Assembly (NCBI GenBank): GCA_022036555.1
Contig: CM039135.1
Span: forward strand, 45,016,934-45,080,933
Length of the DNA stretch: 64,000 bases
Direction of reading: 5' to 3'
Source: Microstegium vimineum
Lineage: Eukaryota > Streptophyta > Magnoliopsida > Poales > Poaceae
Below, piece by piece: positions 55,340 to 64,000 of the stretch. Position 1 is the first letter of the stretch; the number at the start of each line of letters is the position of its first letter. Position numbers and translations under genes: made by a program. A model generated the notes under the pieces. That model saw only the letters and a program-made list of their open reading frames with translations, had not been told where the DNA came from and ran no database searches.

Positions 55340-58300
55340 TCACCGAGGGTAACTTGCTGATAATAGTATTTCCTCTTCCATGATGTATTGTCTTCTTGGG
55401 TTGTTAGTTACCGATTCAATTGACATGTACTGAACTTGAGTCACATCCTCATTATTTATCCTTTGTGTTGCAATACATGTGAGAAGTTTTTTCTTCACTA
55501 ACAAGTTTTCAAGTGTCATCTCCACTTCCCTCATTGTAGGTCGATCTTCTACCCTTAGTTTAGTACATATCATTGCAAGTGTTGATACTTCATGGAGGTC
55601 ATCTTCCTCCTCCATGACCTGAGGATCTACTATATCTTGTAGGTTACTTATTGCAAGCATCTTCTCAAAATATGAAACAAGACTGTTGCCATCATTCGAT
55701 CTATAGACGAATGGTTTCTTTCTAGTAAGCAATTCTATAAGAAGAACACCAAAACTAAAGACATCACTCTTGTCTGTTAGTCGACCCGTGTAATGATACA
55801 TAGGGTCTAAGTATCCCGTTGTTCCTTGAATAATAGTTGTTACTCCTGTTTGATCAATTGGAATGTACCTCGATGCTCCAAAGTCTGATACTTTTGCTGT
55901 AAAACTATCATCAAGAAGTATATTTGATGACTTAATATCTCTATGAAATATCGGCATAGAAGTGGATGTGTGTAGATAGGACAAAGCTCTAGCAACTTCA
56001 AGTGCAATCCTTATTCTATCTGCCCATGGTAGTGATATTGGTCCTTCAATATGAAGATGACTATAAAGGGTTCCATTTGAAATGAACTCATAAACTAGCA
56101 ATGGAACTTCCGTCTCAAGGCAACAACCTAAAAGCTTCACCACGTTTCTATGGTTCACTTGAGAAAGAACAGCAACTTCATTTATGAATTCATTGATTTC
56201 TCTTTGTACTACTATCTTTGATTTCTTGATTGCCACAACATGGAGATCTAGAATTCCTTTAAATACAACTCCATGCCCTCCACCACCGACCACACGAGAG
56301 CTATCAAAATTGTTTGTTGCCTTCTCTAAATCCTTTAAGGTAATTATCATTCTTTCACCAATGTTTGTGTTGTGTGGTATTAATTGTTGTAATAGTAACC
56401 CATGATTTTGATTGAAAAACTTTTGCTTCATCTTCTTCACCTTTTGTAATTTGATTTTACGCATTATGAAGGGTCCACCAAGTGCTAGAAGCAAAATACT
56501 TGTACCACCAACCACTCCTAACGGGATGCTCAAACCTAGGAAAAAATGTAGAACCAAATTCAAATAACCACGTAGCTAACAAACATACCAAGAAAAAAAA
56601 ATAAGATCATGAATGACTAACTGAACTCTTTATGGTTAGTGAAAAACTGTTAATAATTTTTTTATTGAAAGATGGTAATAAGTGTGTGTGATGGCATGTT
56701 ACCTCCAGAGGATTTCTCAATGCACACTCCATTTACCAAGTCAGCTCCATGGGGGCATCGACAAATAAAGCTTCCTGGGAGATTTATGCAGTTTGTTGTG
56801 TTGCCGCATTGTGCTATGGGGTCCATACACTCATTTATATCTACATATATAAGTGTGCACAAAATTAATAAAGGTCATGAAAGTTATACAATATGTCCAA
56901 AGTAAGAACATGTCATTCACTACAATATAGGGTTGATTGAGATTGTATTAGTCCAGTTTGTGCTCATGTACGGTCTATCACTATTAAGAGTCATCCTAAA
57001 ATAGACATAATTACACAATATGTTAGTGGATAAATTTGGGGCCCACATGTAATGAGAATTGGTTACCCTCTTTCATATTTGTTCATGTTTTAAAATAATG
57101 TACTTGTATAGGTAATTTAAATGTTTATCCAATTGTGATAAACTTGGATAGCAATAACTCATCTATATTTATTCTCATATATATATATATATATACATTC
57201 ATGAGGATGACATGATCAGCGGGTATCAAAATATAGTATAGATCTCGCCTACCTCCTCAGCCCAATGAGCACTAGCTTTGGCTTTGCTGCCACTACTGCT
57301 AATGATAAATAGTGATGTAATTCGACACTAGATTGTAAGCACGAAAGTGCAGCTAGAAAATAGTTGGGCAGGGAGCATGTAGATATGATGGAGCATTAGA
57401 GTCTATTCTAGAGACTAACATGTGGACTGGTTAGTTGGAGTTCGTTTGGATCTATATGACATAATATTGTGACAAGTTTGACAATCCAAAAATGAAATTT
57501 TGAGAGCTTCGGATCTGGATGGCACCCAAAGACAAATTTAGGTACATAAAAGTATGTTTTGAGAATTCAAACCTAGGTGACACCACGAGACAAGTTTAAG
57601 GACCACTCAATGATTTTACGCTTTTTTTATATAATATTAAAATGCAATTATCAACCTACAATTAGGATCTATTTTGATCTTATATTACCTCTTTCGAGAG
57701 AGGTAATAAGGGATGGAGGGTACTTCAAAATAGCATCTGCATGAGTAGAGAAAAATATAATGGACTTTGAAAAGAGATATACCTTTGCATCCATCGATGA
57801 TGTAAGGGTTTCCTTCATATCCATCTGAACACTTACAGACGTAGCCCGCACCATTCGTGTTACAACAGCTATTGTTGCTCACACACGCATAAGATGTCTT
57901 GTTGATTCTAGCTTCTTCACATGTAGTATTTTGTGCAATCGCCCATTCCATCACAACCGGTACGCGTGCGTGGTCTCTATCATAAAACGCCATCGAGGTG
58001 AGGTAAGTGGTGTTAAAGTTGAAGACCGCGCTTTCCATCACTGTGACATAGCTGCATGGATTTGTGCTCCATATCTGACTCGTGTTGTATAACTGGTTGA
58101 AGTAGCCATGATAATACTGCACGCCCTTGGGGAGGCCCACTTGACAGCACCCAGCAGTACTAGAGCATATGCCGTTAACCATGGCGCTTATCTCCTCGTT
58201 GCACGTCGTCATGCAACCGATTGCGTACTGCGGTGCGAATATAATGTTGCGTACCACATGAGATTTCATATTATACATATTTTATATTTATATATATACA

Positions 58301-59076
58301 CCTCCATTTATAATAATTTCATATATATACTAATTTACGAGAAAGTGAATATATATTTATAATAGTGATGCATGTTACTATAACACACGAGGATATTTAC
58401 TGTAACGATGTAGTAAACCACATAGTAAAGAGTTATTATAATCTTGTAAATTAACATAGTAATTTTCATAAATCAAAGTGGCTATATAATAGATTATACT
58501 TACTGTTATAGCTATATATATGTGTGTGTGTTTAGAAGTGTTTTTTTTAGCATCGTGTGTTTAGAAGTGCTTAGAGACCAGTGGAAGGGTGGATCGGTGA
58601 AGATCACTTACAGTGTCGCTGCGCATGTAGGCGAGAGTTTTACAGCCGAGAACGATCACGTTGTTGTCGTCCGCCGACAGCACGAAGGGTGTGCCGGTAA
58701 TATTCACCGACGCGCCGTTGTCGTTGTTCTTGGATTGGTTGTTGAAGCACTGTCGAGAGATGTGTGTCTTGGCCCATACCTTGTTTTCCTGCACGGAGAT
58801 CTTGGTCACCTCCAGGTTGTGCTTACGCCCCTCGATGACCAGCTCGCTGCCGCCGACCGCAGTGGTGTTGCAGCGGAGATGAAAGCCGCTGTGGATCGCG
58901 CACTGTGGTTCCAAGCCGAACGGGTACGGGACGTCGATGTCGCCGCACCTCGTTGGGCAGCCGGCGGCGGGACGCGCCGGTGGCGCCGCTGCCGGGACGA
59001 CGGCCGCCGCCGCGTGCGCCCACCATGTGGCCTCAACAAGGTAGAGGAGAAGAAGAAGAAGCAGTGAGAACTCCAT
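55340..59076 (-). CDS. WAK-C: wall-associated receptor kinase, apparently intact
   Basis: Exons 58612-59076, 57783-58227, 56703-56840 and 55340-56535 join in phase (0, 1, 1) with GTAAGT, GTATAT and GTAACA donors, giving about 747 residues. The signal peptide is MEFSLLLLLLLYLVEATWW. The pectin-binding GUB_WAK start is CGDIDVPYPFGLEPQC. The WAK Cys-rich domain ends CKCSDGYEGNPYIIDGC. The calcium-binding EGF exon is DINECMDPIAQC, then CINLPGSFICRC. The membrane segment is around LGVVGGTSILLLALGG. The RD Ser/Thr kinase has GGGGHGVVFKG, VAIKKSK, HRDIKSSNILLDD, DFGASRY and GTTGYLDPMYHYTG. WAKs bind pectin at the plasma membrane and signal in growth or defence. The start at 59076 gives the signal peptide directly. 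It is the only cluster member without a visible lesion. Confidence 0.92.
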
Positions 59077-62000
59077 TTGCGATGTAGTACGTGTTTGGTT
59101 TGGTGCGATCGGGATGTGGTTTTCCGCAGTACTGTGAGAGTGAGTTGTAGCAGGACTGCATGCATACAGCAGGCTGCATCGAGGCATGCAGATGCAGACA
59201 ACCAGACAGACCTGACGTCTAACTACCTTGACTGACGACGCACTGCATACGGCAAGCGCGTGGACTGACTGGCTTTATTTTGCATTTTTAACAGTAGGAT
59301 TTTTTTTTTTCATTTCAGAAGGCAGGGCTTCCTGGGCGACAGCATACTCCCTCCGAGATCCAGAGCTAGGATTGCGTTTTTTTAGGGGAAATACGTCAAA
59401 ACTTTACATATGCATGTGCATGGCTGCTTCCATTGCGTTGCGTGCAGTGCAGTAGCTCTCGGAGACCTGGGGTCGTCCTATTTGACGGACGCTAGCTTCT
59501 TGAGTCCTCGACAAGACTTCTGCTGCACCGCGCTGCACTTCCATCCGATCCAACCAATGATTCAATCAGCTCACGTCGACCCTTTTTCAAAAAGGAATTT
59601 CACATCTGTAGAATTCTTTCCAACCTGTGACTGTGAGGTCTGTGATTTGGCCGGGGTCTCAACTCTCAAACAGCGGGCTGGACATGCATGTTGTAGCTGG
59701 ACTAGTCTCTTATAAGGCGTTTGACAGGATTATGCACTATTCTGACAGGATTATGCATTGTTCACTGATTTCTTATGAGACAAAAACGACTGAAAAGTCA
59801 AGCGAACAGTCGTCAATGCAATGCAAAATGAACACATTTTGCAGAACTTCTGGCCGGAAAACTCAGTCCAAGCTATCATCAATCGATCATCTCTCCGCCA
59901 GTTATTACGCGACTAAAGACCTAGCGACTATTGACCAACCAGTTCTAAGTAACCCTCGATCGGGCCGCTGACGTTGCAGCACCCCAGGGTAGCCGACGTT
60001 TGTTGAAAGAGCTAGAGGAGCGCATTTGGCACAAAACCTAGTTGAACCTACTGATGAAGCTCAGCAGTTCTGGACAAGCTCCGGATCGATGGAGCTCTTC
60101 CACGACTACCCAAGGCAGAATAAGGTCCGGCTAAACTTTTAGTTTGCAAAGGAAACAAATTAAAATAGAACAGGATAGAAACAGAGCCCAAAACCGGCCA
60201 TGTCACGAGCCGGGCTAACTGTTGTATGCATGTGTGTGTATATATATATATAGGTGGCAGTCCCTCCATTGTGTGCAGCGCCTGAAGAATCCACATGAAC
60301 TGGCCAAGGCGACTGCAGCTGCGGCTTACCGTTGATGGGAGATGTCAGTGCGTGATGGGGTCGCGTCCATCAAACACCTTTCATTTTCCAAATTTGTCAT
60401 AAATGAAGGAAAAGGGAGCGAGGGGTGCAAGCTGCGGGGTTGACTTAACTTTCCTTTTGAATTTTGTTGTAAAAAAAAAGAAAGGAGCGTTGGATGCGGA
60501 ATCGCAACAGTCAGAACCATGGACCCACATTGGAATGTCACACTAAAACGGTATCTCTGTTTTAGTTTTTTTAGTTGTGAGAGATTTTTATTATTTATTT
60601 GGGAGGCTTCATGCGCGACAATTCATTAACGACGTGTGTGGTCGTTCCTTGGTTCCATTTACATGTGCATGCTTCCATTCCAGTGGCTCTCAAAGACGAC
60701 TTAAGGTGTTCGATGTTTTTTGACTGGGTGTCGAAAGAGGTTTATTTGGCACTCTACTTTCATGGATTATTAGTGTTGGTTTATATCTAGCATCCTCTAT
60801 GACCAACTTGTCTATGAAGAAGCTGAGTCGGTCCTATAATCTTAGACTCCATAACAGATCATGAGGTCCAAGCTCTTCGGACTATAACGACCCAGTAGTG
60901 ATGATGCATTTCTGCACTAGCAGAGTAAGTAGTGATGGAGCCCTAAATAGTCCATGAAATCAGTTTTTTCATAATACCACTGCTAGAGAGGCGTGGGTTA
61001 AAGGTATGTTTTGTGCAACTTCCTAAGTTGCTCCGAGACCAGCTTCTGCGCCTCTCCAATTGAATGTAAAGATGAGCAACGAGCACGGCCCGTTAAGGCA
61101 CGGCACGGTAAGGCCCATCGTGCCACTGGGCCGTGCCACTGTAGTCCACCGTGCCTGTTTGACAACCCAGGCATGACATGTGGACTGCTTTTCGGGTCGT
61201 GTTGGCCTAAAGAGCATGATGCCCAACCATAATCGGGTCGGGTTAAAACCCGTTGTATAAAAAAAAACTAGACTGAACTTAGAATTCAACATATTTTACA
61301 TTATCGTGCTATATGGCCTCCCCTGCTAGCGGACCGCTACCGAACCTCCGTTGACAACCGGGTTGTGCCGTGCCTGGCACGGACCCGGGGAGATCGGGTC
61401 GGGCTAAAAATCGGGCTTGCCATCGGGTCTCAGGCTGCATGGTTAACTTTAATTGAATGGAGTAAGTGGCACACCATCTCCGGACATGGAGCGCTTTGGA
61501 TTGCTGACTAGATTAGTTGCGGGAAGAGGAGAAAAAAAAAAGCTTCACCTGCTCTGATCTTCATGCTTGCATACCTGCCCGAAATACGTACGTACCCATC
61601 CTCCATTAATGTGGGCGTGCATATTATGGCAAGGACGACTGATGGTTGTGATAGCAGAGATACGGGTGGGCGATAGCGGTACAAGACAGGCGGACGAGCT
61701 GTGGATTAGTGATCCCTCAATACGTAATGAAAGAGGCTTCTCTAGGGCTGACTGTGTCCCTGCCCAATCAACATACCACACGAGGAGGAACAAATAAAAA
61801 TTAAAGATAGAAAAGAAAAGTTATGAACATTTTATACCTTTTACCTATTTAGAGAAGTTATTTTTACTAACGAACGTTCTTTTAGAAGAGCTATCTAAAA
61901 TTAAAGAAAACCGCTTCACGAGAAAAACTAAAGCCAGAGTAGTTTTAGCTAAAGTCTGAGCTCCAGTACTCATTCTATCCGTTTGGCAGGCTCCAAACAG

Positions 62001-62771
62001 TTTTAAATTATCTGACACGTTTATTGTTTATACCCTATTTACAGGAGTTATTTTTATCTCTCATCTTTCTTCTATCATTGAACCAGGGGAAGCATGTGAG
62101 CCAAAAAAAATTGATTTCTCGTACTCCCACTGACTATATGAGATTGATTTCTTCTGCTCCCACTGACTATATAAGAGAAAAAGTGAGAAGAGATCAAAAC
62201 GACTATATGGACAATAAATTCGTCAGAGAAGCTGGAGTTACGTATGGTGAGTGTGAACCGACCTTTAGTTTTAGATTTATTTTTCGCTTCCTGCATGGGG
62301 CAGTTCATTGGTGCGTTAAAACGAGGCACCAATTGGAACAGCTTATTTGCATGTGCAGGCTTCAGTTGCGATAGCTCTCTCAAAGACTTCGGGTCATATA
62401 TATGTTTCTGTTTATACTTTAATTCCTCGCAACGTCTTCTCCTCTGCACTGAAGTGCACTCCCATCCAGCCATTGATTCACCTGGCATCTCTATTCCAGC
62501 TACAGCTCTCTGCTCCGACGAGTAGACATCAAGTTGAGTGTAACAGAATACTTCTCCTCTGTTCCTAATTAACTATCATTGTTAATTTGGGTACTAAAAG
62601 TTTAATTCAATTTATATTAAAAAAACAGATACTATTTATATATCCAAATAAATTTATTAAAAAAATAAATTCAAATTTATACTAATAATAATATTAATTA
62701 TATATCATAAATATTAATATTTTTATATATATTTAGTTCAAATTGTTTTTGAAAAAAAAACAAAAATAATA
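59077..62771. other. WAK-C upstream region and repeat-rich intergenic DNA
   Basis: No gene is supported. The first kilobase should contain the WAK-C promoter. 59,700-59,810 holds a fragment related to the small inverted-repeat element at 2314-2434. 61,070-61,440 is GC-rich with many repeats of the words cacggcacgg and cgggtcggg, resembling the end of a DNA transposon, but no matching right end is found. 62,560-62,760 is very AT-rich. Confidence 0.45.
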
Positions 62772-63023
62772 CTCCCTCCATTACAAATTATAAGTCATTT
62801 CAAGAATCTTGAAGAGTCAAAACATTTTAAGTTTAACTAAAGATTATACAGAAAGATTTATGACATTAAATAGGTATAGTATGAAAATATAACTAATAAA
62901 GAATCTAATAATACTTAGTTGGTATCAAATATGTTATTATCATATTATATAAATTTGGTCAAACTTTATAAACTTTGACTCTTCAAGATTTTTGGAATGA
63001 CTTATAATTTGGGTTGGAGAGAG
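62772..63023. mobile_element. Stowaway MITE
   Basis: The ends CTCCCTCCATTAC (62772) and GGGTTGGAGAGAG (63023) are flanked by TA. The 252-bp interior shares the family words caagaatcttgaagagtcaa and gactcttcaagatttttgga. Confidence 0.85.
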
Positions 63024-63125
63024 TATATGTTTAGGGACGAAAAGAATACATAACTGTACTACGTGAAAACTGAGCACACTAATAGGCATGGGCGCATGTC
63101 CCCTTGCCATACGAGCTATTGCAAC

Positions 63126-63751
63126 CAGGGTTTTCAAACCCGAACGGTTACCGCGGTAACCGGCCGGTTACCGGCAAATCGCCCAGGACCGGTTCGGTTT
63201 CGGTACCGGTTTGAATTCAAATTTCAAATTTGAAAAAAAAATCAAAAATGCTGAAAAAACTCCTAAAAATAGTTCATGATTTATAGAGTCGAATGGTGTA
63301 CAAATTTTTCAAATTGGAGTTCGTTTGTTATTTATTTTGACGTGTACAAGTTTGAAAAAAAAAGAAAAAGGATCTTTTCTATTTTTTTCCAAACTTGTAC
63401 GCGTCAAAATAAATAGCAAACGAACTCCAATTTGAAAAAAAAAATTGCACCATTCGACTCTATAAATCATGAACTATTTTTAGGAATTTTTTCAGCATTT
63501 TCGATTTTTTTTTTCAAATTTGAAATTTGGTTTGGGGCGGAACCGTCAGGAACCGCCCAAACCGGACAGTAACCGGCCCTAATTGACCGGTTACCGGTCC
63601 CAAACCGTTTGAACTGCGGGGTTTGAATTCAAAATCCAAACCGTTCAGTTTGGACCGGTAACCGGTCAAACCGGTCGGTGTCCAAACCGGTCAGTAACCA
63701 TCCGACCGCTCCCCGGCAGTTACCGGTTCCGAAACGGAAAGAAAAACCCTG
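63126..63751. mobile_element. hAT-type fold-back element, 626 bp
   Basis: The ends CAGGGTTTT (63126) and AAAACCCTG-type (63751) are inverted repeats. They are flanked by an 8-bp target duplication, attgcaac (63118-63125) against gttgcaac (63752-63759, one mismatch), as in hAT elements. The interior has two ~160-bp AT-rich arms (about 63205-63360 and 63375-63530) that form a long palindrome. Outside the arms are GC-rich zones packed with ccggttaccgg words. No coding sequence. Confidence 0.82.
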
Positions 63752-64000
63752 GTTGCAACTGGACACATACGAGGACCAAGTGGGAGACAAGACTCGTTCC
63801 AAGTTTCAGCTGTGTCGTGCTTCCATCGCCACACGAACCGCGGAACCGGCCTTTGTCTGCTGACTGCTACTGCCATGGACTTTGAACATTACCCGCAGTA
63901 GGCCTGGGTGATGCATGTAAATACGATATGTCTTCTTTCCTCTTTTTTTTTTTTTGAAAAGTCGTGAATATGATACCTATCTTCTCTTCACTATTCCAAG
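63752..64000. other. Window end, no gene seen
   Basis: Short non-coding tail with a T run near 63944. The open frames crossing into the fold-back element are not supported. Confidence 0.5.

Noticed and set aside
57170..57200. AT dinucleotide run as a regulatory feature
   Set aside because: Simple microsatellite in a WAK-C intron; nothing indicates function.
61070..61440. Possible DNA transposon with cacggcacgg/cgggtcggg words
   Set aside because: The composition is suggestive, but I cannot find paired ends or a target duplication.
1..64000. CRISPR arrays, tRNA or rRNA genes, prokaryotic-style defence loci
   Set aside because: None seen on reading; the window is plant nuclear DNA with introns and MITEs. 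A covariance-model scan would be needed to exclude small RNA genes fully.

Overview
This is nuclear DNA from a flowering plant, almost certainly a grass. Protein-coding genes have introns with GT/AG borders and GC-rich first exons. The gaps are full of Stowaway-type (TA target site) and Tourist-type (TAA/TTA target site) MITEs of the kind common in grasses. A panicoid grass such as a sorghum or sugarcane relative is my inference; the species cannot be read from the sequence. Left part (1-24,400): five ordinary single-copy loci lie here. They are the first exon of an unidentified gene (minus, 1266-1717), an aminoacylase-1/M20 peptidase (plus, 7327-11311, five exons), a DYW-type PPR RNA-editing factor resembling Arabidopsis REME1 (plus, 12032-13963), a 117-residue coiled-coil protein (plus, 14497-16830) and a PIRL-type intracellular leucine-rich-repeat protein (plus, 20342-22456). 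A recent tandem array of seven ~287-bp units sits at 2508-4740. Middle and right part (24,400-59,100): this is a decaying tandem cluster of wall-associated kinase (WAK) genes, all on the minus strand. WAK-A (24454-34650) is a pseudogene. It carries a 5.1-kb Ty3/gypsy chromovirus in its kinase exon, a Stowaway MITE in the same exon, a nonsense codon and a 1-nt deletion. It looks like a chimera of a WAK-B-like ectodomain and a WAK-C-like kinase. It also carries two very short poly(A)-tailed insertions with target-site duplications, in exon 2 and at the exon 3 splice donor. WAK-B (37679-40620) has an intact kinase exon, but its only good start codon is out of frame because of an 8-bp insertion in the signal peptide. 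WAK-C (55340-59076) is the one copy that reads cleanly through all four exons. An orphan WAK exon 2 (54885-55185) and a duplicated upstream block (35770-37150) mark further copies that have been lost. Between WAK-B and WAK-C lie a Copia LTR fragment with two RNase H-like pseudogene pieces, an F-box gene with a 1-nt frameshift (48476-50341), and several nested or duplicated DNA elements. One of these MITEs has a paralogous empty site nearby. Right end (59,100-64,000): mostly repeats, including a 626-bp hAT-type fold-back element with an 8-bp target-site duplication (63126-63751). There is no prokaryotic-style system, CRISPR array or recognisable RNA gene. The notable biology is the birth, fusion and transposon-driven death of receptor kinase genes, with insertion events that can be read at base level.
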